64,000 nt of DNA from Biscogniauxia marginata (lineage: Eukaryota; Ascomycota; Sordariomycetes; Xylariales; Xylariaceae): the NCBI GenBank assembly GCA_022695795.1, contig MU404122.1:180283-244282 (forward strand), written 5' to 3'. Of the stretch, positions 11,519-22,178 are shown piece by piece. Each line of letters starts with the position of its first letter. The stretch's first letter is position 1. The translations under genes and the position numbers were made by a program. Under the pieces are notes generated by a model. It was not told the DNA's origin, did no database searches, and was given only the letters and a program-made list of their open reading frames with translations.

Positions 11519-12961
11519 CTACCTCCTCGGTTCCGAGTCAAGCTCTCGGGCCAGGCGATCTCTCTCGGCGCGGACTTCATCGAAAAGTATGACAACGTCT
11601 GAGTGTCCACGAGTCGTGGCTATTTGTATCGGGGTGTCGCCGTCGACATCGACGTTGTCTAGCTCTGCCCCGTGTTCTAGGAGGAGCCTGGCGATCGCAA
11701 GATGTCCACCGTATGCACACATGCTGAGGGCCGACCACCTATGTTGCGCTTGTTAGAACTGGCAATACAAGTCGTGAGTTATCGGAGACGTGAGTTACCC
11801 CCATTGATCTCTCGCATTCACGTTACAGCCTATGCGGAGTAGTTTGGCCACCTTGTCGATATTACCGTCGCTTGCGGCTTGGACAAGAGCCGTGCTCTTC
11901 TGGAAAATCTTCCTGATTAAGCGCGTCGGGTCCGTGAGAGACTTCTTTCGAGATGAGGGCTCGGTTATCTCAACAGTTAACGGCTTGAAGATTTCCTCGA
12001 TCGGTCTGTCGGCTTGTTTCTTGCGCATTTCCTCCTCAAACTCTTCATTCGCTGTGTTTAGTGCGCTCGTTGAAAAGGAGACGCTACCACCGTATCCCGA
12101 GTCGGAGGGTACGGCCAATATTTCGTCCGACTGGGTTGGGTCTTCTTCATTTACCAGGCCTTGCGAAAGGGCTAGTTTCATCCAGCTGGATATAAAGTCG
12201 TGGTTTTCTTCCATGACTGCGGGACTGATACCGACATCTTCTAGCTCTCTTCGTAGCTGAACCCATACATCAGGTGATTCGATCGTCTCGACAAGATCTG
12301 GCGTGGTAACAACGGAACCTTCTCGGTAACCCGCGCGTACTTCACAAATGAATTTATTTAGGCGTTTCTCGATGCGGGTCGTGGACGAGCTTAAAAAGAA
12401 AGATTAGCACTAAACAAACCGGAATATCTCTGGGAGTGTACTTTATTAATGTGCTATTGAAGGCAGTCAATAGAGTTGCGTTGCTCACGAGCCGTGATCT
12501 TATATCTGCGAGATCCTCTAAACCGAAGCGAAATCGATCCCAGGTCCTCTACAATATTCAAGTGTTAGCGAATGCATTCTAACGCGCTATCCAACAGTGG
12601 CTGCGGGAAATTGCAACTAGAGAATGCGCGGACTTGTAGGAGATGAAAGCTTGTTGAGCTAAGTTCAGCCACTGACCTGAACTTGTGTGCCAAGGCGGTC
12701 ATAGGAATTGAGCATTTTCTCGAGTTCCTGGAGGGTTCCATGGCAATTATCCGTAAGAATCTTCAATCTGTTGATTCGCGAAGTATCGAGCTCGGTGAAC
12801 TCGCCGAGATAGTCCTCCGTCTCTTTAAGGACAACATGTAGCGATGCGACTTCGCCAGACAAGCGCTTCAAGTTCTCACCAGAATCTTTGCAGCCCTTAT
12901 ACACAGTCCATGCCAATTTAGAGGCAAGGACTAGATCGCCGAAGCCCACACCAAAGCTCAT
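11519..12961 (-). CDS. Fungal Helo-like N-terminal domain protein with ankyrin repeats
   Basis: Four exons (12961-12677, 12548-12442, 12389-11799, 11738-11519) give 400 residues. Residues 1 to about 115 resemble the N-terminal domain of fungal STAND/NLR-like proteins (start MSFGVGFGDLVLASKLAW, then a helical K-x-L-S-G-E-V-A-S-L-H region). In such proteins this part is thought to act in self/non-self or cell-death signalling. The middle (about 116-290) is acidic and variable with no NACHT or NB-ARC motif. Three ankyrin-type repeats cover about 296-390 (ALVQAASDGNIDKVAKLL, ALSMCAYGGHLAIARLLLEHG, PIQIATTRGHSDVV). A charged helix ends the protein. The stop codon TAG lies inside a possible splice donor (GAG|GTAGGT), so a further exon cannot be excluded, although I see no ankyrin-like sequence downstream. 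Introns are 128, 52 and 60 bases. Confidence 0.82.
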
Positions 12962-14385
12962 CTTGGTTAGTCTCCCGACGACATAGAAGAAACCTTCGAA
13001 TGGAAGAGACTGGATAGTATATGTTGTAAATAAACATTATAATATTTCGCGGGAGGATGAAGTCTTCAACTTGTAGCTTATCCGGGAGGCCGAATTTATG
13101 TAGACTATATGATTCGCCAGTAGTTCCTGGCTCCTATCTAGGAACATGCTCACCTTTAGCTCTCAGCCATATCACAAAGCAAGGACCAATAACTGGGTTA
13201 GTGATAGGAGGCCATTCGGATAGCATGCATTTGACGGGGTTTTTATCGCTGTGGCTGCTGAGTTGAAGAAATACTGCATGTCTCATGCAGCATAGGCGCC
13301 ATGGCGACTAGGTTCAGGCACACCACCATCCCCGGGTCAGCCAACGAGACTTGCCGCTCCGAATCAACTGACTTAAATAAAACAAGCTAAGGAGTATAGA
13401 GGATCCTATAATTACCTTGCGATCAACAAGATGTTTACAAATTTATACATCACCAACTACTTCCACGATGCGAATCTTCATCGTCGTATATCTCCAAACA
13501 AAAATATATATTACACCATCTACCTAGAGGCAAAAGAGTTTCTTCACGAGCCACGAATATTCAGTCTGTCGAGCGAATAGCCCCTTTCGATATTGGTACT
13601 GGACAATTGGAACCATGTGCCATGACTATGGGGAGGAAGCATGGGTAGTTCAGCTCGGTGGGCCGATGTGACGCCAAGTGGAAAAAACACTGCCCGTCTT
13701 ATTAACAGAAAATATTGGCAATTGAAAAAACAGAAGAGAAGGAATTGTTAATTAATATCTAGGCACATTCTGCCTCCGAGTAATCGAATTTTACCTTATG
13801 CTAGGGATCTTAAAGAAAGCCCGATGCCGATGTGAAAGAAGATCAACCAATAATTACTTCAACAAAAACGTAAAACCTCTCCTAACTTGGTCTTTAGTAA
13901 TCATTGAAATGCATAAATTTCGAAACGATTGAAGATAACATACTTGGTTGAAAGGGAAATAGGTTCATAATTGACTGCCTCTCGCCCTTCAAATCACCTT
14001 GTGGCTGCGAATATCAAGAGGATTACACAGCCATAGGGTGCAAACGTTGGTGAAAGGCATACTTAGCTGGCGTGTCACTGCCCTTAGATTCTACGGTAGG
14101 GAGGCCCCAGAACTGGCGCGTCAGATATCTAATAAATTTCATTAAACGCCCTGCGGCACGGACTGAAAGGGCTTTTTCGTAGGCTGTCATCTACGTGGCC
14201 GTTTTTGATCTATGCTGATCTTGGCCGCCTAATCTTTTTATGTACATGGAGCGGATTGCTTCGAACCCGGTAAAGACGGAGAAGTGAGAGTGACTTCGTA
14301 AACTTATACACATTGATACATTGGTATCTCTCTTCGGGCGACAAGGGTGGGCTTGTATACAAGGACGCCACGTCGCTTAAATATG
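12962..14385. other. AT-rich intergenic segment
   Basis: About 1.4 kb between the start of the ankyrin gene and the end of COX15. The section from about 13.38 to 14.0 kb is AT-rich. The longest open frame is a 69-residue plus-strand one with no resemblance to known proteins. No RNA gene is recognised. Confidence 0.4.
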
Positions 14386-15937
14386 TCACCGCTTCGCTGC
14401 GGTCGATGCGAGTCTCTTCTGGATCATGACTACTGTTGATTTCGGAACCCGAAGTCGGTGGCCCAGCACGAGCACCCCCGTTAACAAGGCTAGGCTCCCT
14501 GCCTGGTGGGCTGCTGCTAGCGATATGGGAACCATGTAGATGAGCGTGCTGATGCCTAGCACAACTTGTAGAGACGCGAGGTGGACAACTCCCATCATGC
14601 CCTTTCTAGCATCGCGCGGCAGTACAGCGGAGACTCGCCCTCGCCTACTGTAGGCGAAGAGAGCGAGGATGGCGAAGAAGGTAGTCGTGGCGAGAATGCG
14701 GTGATCTAGCTGCACGAGACTTGGGTTCTCCAACATGTTCCTCCACCACAAGTCCGAGCCGTCCTCCTTACGCGAGTAGAACTTATCCCACAGTTCGGAT
14801 GCTGGTGGTGCCAGCCCAACACCCATCATGGGGAATTCGTTATAAATGAGTCCAGCATCGAGCCCGGCGACGAGCGCACCAGACAAAACAGTAGTGAAGA
14901 CGAGCCCCGTGAGAGCAGTGACGGATCTTCGGAAGGGTGTTATGGCCGGGTTCTTGAGCGTCTCAATGAGCTTTAAGGCTGCGGTGGGGTCGGCGAGACG
15001 ACGGCGAGTGCGAAGAATACTCAGTCCGGCAAGCAGCATCCACGAGTAGCAGACAAAGGCGGTCGCTAGGTGGGCGGTAAGGCGGTACTGGCTGACGCGG
15101 GGGTGGGAACCGGGGGCAAACAGGTCATCCCGGAGACCCGACTTGACCATCCACCAGCCAATGAAACCCTGGAAGCCAATCAGGCCGGAAATACCGAAGA
15201 GGTGGGCGGCCATGCGTGGCGAAACACGGCGCCGGGCGACGAAGTAGACGGCCGGGAGGACAAATGACAGGCCGATAAAACGCCCCCATAGCCTGTGCGT
15301 CCACTCCATGAAGTAGATTTTCTTGAACTCATCCAGGTCCATATGCGAATTCAGCAACGAGAACTCGGGCGATGCGCGGTACTTGGTAAACTCGGACTCC
15401 CAGTCAGCCTGCGACATGGGCGGCAGGGAGCCCGTCACGGGTTTCCATTCGGTTATGCTGAGCCTGTCGGTCGAGTTGTTTTCGACGTCAGTTCGGCACT
15501 TGTGTTTGGATCGTATCTCATACGAAGAACCTCTTTTCAAGGCAATTTCCTTACCCTGATTCCGTTAAGCGTGTAAGTCCCCCGAACACGACGATACCAA
15601 AAACACTAGCAGCGCTGCCGATGAGCCAGTACGCCACGGATTTAGAACTCGTCTCGGGAAAGGTACGCTTTGCGCCCGAGGTTACATTCGCAGTTGTAGC
15701 ACTGGTGACATTTCTGACATGAGAAGCGACGGAAGAGGATGCTACGTTCTGTGAAGCGGTGGTGCTCCTGGTTGTGGTGGTGCTGGAGTGTCGCGGGGAC
15801 TGTCCTCGTAGGGATTGGAGGATTCGCGATGAAGCTGTCCTCTGCTGCGACTTTTGACGGAAGAGGCATTGACGACAAACAAAATGCCCAGCAGGCTGCC
15901 TGAAGGCCGTCGCCGCCCTACGTATCAAGAGTGACAT
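14386..15937 (-). CDS. COX15: COX15, mitochondrial heme A synthase
   Basis: Cox15 hydroxylates/oxidises the C8 methyl of heme O to the formyl of heme A in the inner mitochondrial membrane, a cofactor that cytochrome c oxidase needs. Two exons (15937-15555 and 15463-14386) separated by a 91-base intron give 486 residues, the usual length for fungi. The first ~60 residues are rich in Arg, Ser and Thr and lack acidic residues, as in a mitochondrial targeting peptide. The first membrane helix (YWLIGSAASVFGIVVFGGLTRLTESG) is cut by the intron just before LSITEWKPV, a family hallmark. The conserved histidines are present in EWTHRLWGR, TAHLATAF, LDHRILA and AAHQAGSLALL. The repeated four-helix layout is complete. 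No neighbour is functionally linked to it. Confidence 0.97.
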
Positions 15938-16793
15938 GTTTGGGGGATGCTATAGAAGCAGAGATGCTATCTCGCACTTCTTGCTTTTCGTATGTTATCG
16001 CATGATTTTAAGCCGACCTGCTTATTGATCCATAGGTAAAGTACCAGGAGCTTCAGCCACAAGTCGACAATTTTCAGCCACAATCACAAATCTCCTTTTC
16101 TTATTGGTCAATTCGCTTGCCCATTCCGCCACCAGCCGGAAAGATAGCTGGTGTACCCCTCCTTTCTAAGATACGACTATACTTAGGAGGTACTTATCGC
16201 TGATAAGATATGCATCGTACTATAATGTTATTGTCACGCTATAGTATCATATCAGAAGGTATACAGCACTATAGTACACAAATGAGTAATAGTTTCTTCA
16301 GACTATATGTATGCGGTGATGGCTTTTATGTGAACAACTTATAGTCGTCGGGTTTTAATTATGATTATATTCTGAGATGACGGGCTAGCGACATACATAT
16401 GTAGTTATTGGAGAGTTACCTCTCATCCCCATCGCCTGTATAGTCTAGACGTATATGTAGTTTGTTAGTTGAGTACCTATGTAGTATATATCCAACATCG
16501 CCCTCTATCGTCTTACATAAACCTGTAACGTCTATCTCTAAACAAGTTAGATTTTCGATCCCGCACTCAAATATTTTTTTTCTATCAGCCGCACAAAAAG
16601 AATAATAAATCGCACTTTTATCGCTCATCGCACGTGTCGAACCTGTAACCCCCAAATCTATGTGTATCCCCGGTCGCTCTCCCATGGGCCTGCGCCCCCT
16701 CCGAAGTCCCGACTTCTCTTCTCTTTTGATCCCACCCCGGCCATCTACCCGATTCCCTTATGTCCCTATTACGTATTACGCTTGGTAGGATTA
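15938..16793. other. Intergenic stretch between COX15 start and the CDF gene end
   Basis: The minus-strand promoter of COX15 lies near 15.94-16.2 kb. A segment around 16.2-16.4 kb is AT-rich with repeated TATAGTA steps. A minus-strand frame of 89 residues (16685-16416) has no family resemblance and lies in the expected 3' region of the CDF gene, so I do not call it a gene. Confidence 0.4.
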
Positions 16794-18777
16794 TTAAGAA
16801 CCTCCTGAGCTGTTCGCAATGGCGACTTCCCCTTCTCTTTTTCTGAAGAGTAGGATATCCTTGAGGTTTCGCCGTTTTGCGTTCTTCTCATACAGGGGCT
16901 TGTGCTCCTCGTGAGGGTCGTGGGCGTCATCGTAGTCAACGTGGACGAAAGCTCGCTCGACATCGCCCAAGCCTATAATACAAATCCTTGTTAGTGAACG
17001 GGTGGCGGATGCAAATCAGGGTCCCACTTAGAAACGCACCTTCAAGCTTCCTCTGCAGAGTCTGGCTCACGTCGTGGGAGACCTTTAGCGGGATATCCTG
17101 GTCCATAACAATATCGACCTCCACGTAATATTTCTGACCTGCATGATATGCGCGGCACTAAGATCTGTCAGATTTTACAGCCTACATTCCCTGTGTCCAT
17201 CATCGACTTACCGTGTCTACTTTATGGATTCGAGGGTCGTGCGTCATGGACATGTAGATCAGCTTGGAGATGAAGTCCCGCGGTGCCGACTTTCCGACTA
17301 GTAGCCAGACCTGCTCGAAAGCATTGGCAACCCACGAGAATAGGATGAGAAGCGCGATGAGAATGGCACCGAGCGGATCGAGATACCAGACAAATCGGTC
17401 TCCTACGACTGACATGATCAGACCAAAGATGTTGACGACGATATCATTGCGGTGGTCAATCTGACTAGGATTAGCTGCCAATTCTCGGCGACAATGGAGG
17501 TACTCCATACGAAGAAAACATGGACCGCGGGGTACTTCCGATACGCAAGGCAGTAAAACATCAGACTGCCTTTAGCGAGGACTGAATTCGTGTTAGCAGT
17601 CACATATATCGGTACGTATAGAGTCCCTTGACTTACTAGCTATACCAACAAAAATGATAGGGATGATATGAAGTTCGCGGGACTCAGTCGGCCCTTCCGC
17701 GAGGGAACGCCCCGATTCGATCTGGTGACCGTGATTAGAGACACCATGCATTGCAGCTGTTGGTTGATGCAGGCGAACGACTTACGAGTAGCTGAATTGC
17801 CACAGTTGTCATTAACGCGCAGAACAGGATGATACCGATGGTCTCTATCCTTGTACGGCCCTGGCTTACTTTGAGCATTTGGCCCCCCTGGCGATCACGG
17901 CATATGAAATACGTACCACTGGATACTTGTACACGCTAGCTCTGGCAGCCAGACGAGAAGTTATCAGCATTACAAAAGATGAAACGAGATCCATCTGTCT
18001 CTATAGTCAATACGAGGCTCTTTCACACGAGGGCCAGAGGTTCTACGAACAAAGGCATCTGCAGCAGTTGCGAACAGCTATTTAAGGGTCAACATGGTTC
18101 GCGAGATAGGGAATACCGCACACAGGGATCAGTTACCGATAATGACCCAGTCGAGACGGCAGCATAGAGCTGGATTACGAAGAGACAAAAGTTGGCTGCG
18201 AAAGAGGCATTGACAGCAAATTTGATCTTGGGCGCTATGCGCGCATCTTCTTCTACCTGAAGTTGCTCCTCATCGTCCGCGCCAAGGAACTGGTCGATGA
18301 GTTCGTTCTGGCGGGTGTAGAACTTCTTGAGCTTCTTCTTGTTTCCCTTGGGATGGTCAATTTTCATCTGACGTTGGGTGACATTGTCCCGACGATGACG
18401 ACTAATGTCCAATGGATCTGCTTGATTAACCTCGGTACCGGAGGATTCACCCGCGGCAGGTGGAACAGTCGCCACGGGCTTCTCTTCAAGTGAAGACGAT
18501 ATACCCTCCTTCATTACCTGATTTGAAGTGCTTGTTCCATCCTGTGCGGGTGCTGTAGGTGTGATAGTACCTGCTGCGACTTGGGCTGCAGCCTCACCTG
18601 CACTCAAGGTTAGTTCAGCCAATAATACAAACGTTATATGATAGGCCAGGCATTGAAAAACAAATTCAAAACACTTCAGCCTTCGGAAATAGATGTTTCC
18701 ATGGTTGGCTGCAGAAAAAGGAAGGAGGACAATGTACCTGTGGGCTGAGCATTGTTTTGCGATGGTGGGTTCGCCAT
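16794..18777 (-). CDS. Cation diffusion facilitator (CDF) metal transporter, probably Mn-type
   Basis: CDF proteins export divalent metal from the cytosol to vacuole, Golgi or outside in exchange for protons. Ten exons (18777-18738, 18597-18137, 18077-18051, 17994-17917, 17860-17786, 17721-17637, 17581-17511, 17460-17212, 17157-17040, 16972-16794) join without a frame break to 460 residues. The first ~165 residues are a hydrophilic cytosolic tail with a K-rich patch. Six membrane helices follow. The metal-site motifs are DxxxD in helix 2 (AADAFMD, formed only after splicing exon 3 to exon 4) and DxxxD in helix 5 (DHRND). In plants the DxxxD pair marks the manganese group of the family, unlike the HDxxD of zinc members. 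A C-terminal ferredoxin-like domain (KYYVEVDIVM...VHVDYD) and a short basic tail end the protein. Exon 3 is only 27 bases and its intron has an unusual GTTCGT donor. The gene is divergent from the ZIP transporter. Confidence 0.93.
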
Positions 18778-20609
18778 GGTAAAGATTATGCTCTCGAAAG
18801 GAGACTGCAAAAGGTATATCTAGATCAACTAGAAAAGGTCGATCTCTGCGCAGGAATGCCTATAATATATGCAGAGCTTTGGTTCTCATACAAAATTGAG
18901 GGAGCCCACTATGGTTCTATCTTACGGTGAGCTGGAGCAATTCCTGCTTGACCTGCTATGCCTTGGAAGTCCAACATGTTAATCTAGTGTTTAGTGTATC
19001 CAAGGGTAGTATCTTGTTATCGGTTATTCCTGCAATGCATCGTGCCACTTGTGAGTCCCCCTTTGTATCTCAAGTCTCAAAGTCACATGGAAAATAGCTT
19101 ATAAATACAAAACACTCTTGAAATCCCACGCTGAGTGCAAGATCTAGCAGGGGGCTCTATCCAATGGAAATAACACTGATGTAATTGGGATATTTACTAC
19201 GGGTTGCGCTGCAGGCGAAGAAAGTAAATCCCATTGTTATCCGAGCTTCAAAGCTTAAAAGTCCCAGGTTAAATGCCGCTTAGACCGCTCCTGCGTGGGG
19301 TTTATAAGTCGACCGTGACAGAATATTTTATTATTGATTGGGTAAAAGCTATTTCATTGCGACGGGATAGTGGGCTGCCGTGACGATCACGTTGCATGAT
19401 GTTGCAGCTGGATGGAAGCGAGTTCTTGGCCCTCCGAAACGGACAAACATAATAGAGCGGTCTCCCCACAATGCACCCCGGACTTGGTACGCCAAGATCT
19501 ATACTGTTTCGGACTCTTACTTGCAATGTCAAAGATCTCGTAGCCGTCATCGTCATGTATCTGCCGTGTTGTATATATATATATCTCGCATCACTGCCAA
19601 GAAACCGCATGTTTCCGTATCCTATCCCGATCAGCAACAATGGCTATCAAACAAACGACCCGACTCGCCGAAGCTGGTCCGGCTCCTCATACCAACGTTC
19701 CCAAGACCGTGTAGACAGAACTAGGTAGAGGCCGCCCTCGTTTAACCTTACTCAAAATGCGGCTTCTAGCCAAGCAATTCTGTATCATCTCCACGGATGC
19801 TGCTATTTACATCTCTAATTATGGCAGCCCGAACTTGTTCCTAGTCTCATCCACTCTTATATGATGCAGGAAGAGCCACATGGGCCTTCCCGGATCCGTC
19901 CAGGTGAGGCTCAAGCCAAGCTTTTACGATAATCAGCAGGATCTCTGACATCTTTGCTAGCTCCCCTTCGGCAGAAGCTGCTTTTAATTTTGTTGTCTTT
20001 AGTCAAAAAAACTGTCTGAAACAATCTGGTAGCTACGAATAGGTTGATCTGTGGCTCTATAGCCCGACTAAGACAGGGTTTGTATGGCGATAAGCTTCGA
20101 GCTGCCCATTCTTACTCGCATCGGCTGAGGCTGGCGTGGAGCGCTGAGGTAGATCATCTACTCTGAACCATGGCAAACAACAGACTGAAATTCGACGATG
20201 GTCACCATGGGTTTCCGTCTTAACGCTGTTCATAGATCATCAGGGAAAGTCTAGCCATAGGATATGCGTATTAAAGCATAGGATCCGCCCAAGTTTCTGG
20301 GCACTGAACGATCAACTTTACTTCTTATGTGCCCTGTTGCGATCTATTGTTGGGGTGTTTCTTTCTCTCTCCCTTTTTCTTGTTCCCTTTTTGATCCCCT
20401 TCCCTTCTCTTGGCGCCGAGGATAGACTCCTCTTTCGTCTGTTTCTATTATCACGAGTCGCCGGACGACTTCTTATTGGTCTTTTTTTAAAGTACTGTCT
20501 TTAATAGGTCTGATAAGCAGTCTCCAGACTCTACGACTACATTCATTTCTTCTCCTTGGCAATTCGACTTCTGGGAAAGTTATTGAATTGTGGGATATAT
20601 ACTGTCATC
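18778..20609. promoter_or_regulatory. Divergent promoter region between CDF and ZIP genes
   Basis: 1.83 kb separate the two start codons. The ZIP-proximal part at about 20.34-20.48 kb is a pyrimidine-rich tract (runs of CT and TTTT), which in filamentous fungi often precedes transcription starts. Open frames of up to 114 residues at 19.3-19.7 kb overlap on both strands and look accidental. I did not find a repeated zinc-response motif by eye. Confidence 0.4.
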
Positions 20610-22178
20610 ATGTCGTCGTCGGGTATGGAAAAGCCCGCTTGCGGTGGCGGCGAGGAGGCTGGAGAATATGATTTGGGTTTGCATGTTGCTGGACTCTGTG
20701 AGTCGCTGAAGCCCGAAGCCTATTGCACTTGAACCAACTTAACTAACTCTACGCAGTCCTTGTCCTATTGGCCTCACTTTTCGGTATGAAAGACACCAAG
20801 GCAGTGGCGTCGGAAGAACCAAAAAAATACTGATTGGTTCGTTTTTTTCAGGGGCTGGCTTTCCCGTGGCTGCAAAGAAGCTCTCGTGGCTCAAAGTACC
20901 GACCAAAGTGTTTTTCGCTTGTAAGCACTTTGGTACTGGTGTTTTGATAGCTACAGCTTTCGTCCATGTAAGTTTATTTGTCCCTTGTCCAGTGGGCTCC
21001 CTGCCCTCAGGACTAACGAACTTTGCAGCTTCTCCCAACCGCCTTCTTCAGTCTTTCGGACCCATGCCTTCCAGATCTCTTTACCGATCAGTACCCGCCT
21101 ATGCCTGGTGTCATCATGATGGTTTCACTCTTTGCCCTTTTCGTTGTCGAGCTATGGATGAACAACAAGATGGGCGGTCATTCTCACGGAGGCGCCAGCG
21201 GCTTCGAGACACATGTCGCCCCTCCTATGGGTCCGATGGGCGCCGCACCCCCGCGCCCCCGTCGAGGCTCCAACCACAACAGCTTCGAGGCCGAAGATCT
21301 CAGCTACGAGAAGCAGATGGCCCAGAAGATGTACGGACAGAACCCCGAGGTTCAGCCACCGATGCCATACGGTAACGGTCATGACATGGATCTTCCTCAT
21401 AGCGAGATGCCGCCGTGGTTCATTGTCTTCTACGAGCAGTATGTCCGACAACGCCTTGAGATGATGAACATGATTAAGGCCAACTCCACCACCAATGGTA
21501 TCGAGCAGAAAGAGGAGATGGTCGTCAGTGAAAAGAGCATGTGGGATGAGGAGGGGCAGCCGATTGACCCCTTGGTCTACAAGAGGATGTCCATGAATAT
21601 CACGCTCCTTGAAGGCGGTATCCTCTTCCACTCCGTTTTCGTCGGCATGACGATCTCTATCACCATCGATGGCTTCATCATTCTGCTGGTCGCCATTTTA
21701 TTCCACCAAATGTTCGAAGGCCTCGGTCTGGGCTCCCGTATCGCGGCTGTGCCGTACCCGAAGGGAAGCATCCGGCCGTGGCTCCTCGTCTTCGCCTTCG
21801 GCACCACAGCCCCGATCGGACAAGCTATCGGATTAGCCGCGCGCGATAGCTACGATCCCAACAGCGCGTTTGGTCTCATCATTGTCGGTGTCTTCAATGC
21901 CATGTGAGCCTACCCATTATTTCCCATATAGCCGTTAGCAAGTCGTTGACATTCTTTTGATAGCTCTTCGGGTCTCCTCATCTACGCCGCCCTTGTTGAT
22001 TTGCTCGCCGAGGATTTCCTGTCTGAGGAGTCAAACCACGAGCTGACAATTAACGACAAGAAGAAGGCATTCGCCTTCGTGCTGCTCGGGGGTATGTAGT
22101 TCCCTTGTAATAAGTTCTTCTCTGTTTACTGACTATTTTCTAGCTGCTGGCATGTCCGTCGTTGGTGCATTCGCGTAA
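20610..22178 (+). CDS. ZIP-family zinc/divalent metal importer
   Basis: ZIP proteins bring zinc or iron into the cytosol. Six exons (20610-20697, 20757-20783, 20852-20967, 21029-21903, 21964-22091, 22144-22178) give 422 residues. Introns of about 52-68 bases have GTGAGT, GTATGA, GTAAGT, GTGAGC and GTATGT donors. Helix 1 is split by two introns, the second exon being 27 bases. The helix following (KHFGTGVLIATAFVHLLPTAF) has the ZIP signature start. A variable cytosolic loop between helices 3 and 4 is long (about 130 residues), begins with the histidine cluster GGHSHGG, and is rich in Met and Pro. The two metal-binding helices keep their histidines (His278 in HSVFVGMTISI and His303 in HQMFEGLGLGSRIA). 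The C-terminus AAGMSVVGAFA is short, as usual for the family. Closest in layout to yeast Zrt1/Zrt2-type plasma membrane transporters. Confidence 0.95.

Noticed and set aside
14250..14290. A minus-strand GGGTTCGAAGC resembling a tRNA T-loop
   Set aside because: The flanking bases cannot form the T stem and no A-box or acceptor stem is found at the right distance.
16416..16685. An 89-residue minus-strand frame after the CDF gene
   Set aside because: No homology is apparent and it sits where the CDF 3' untranslated region should be.
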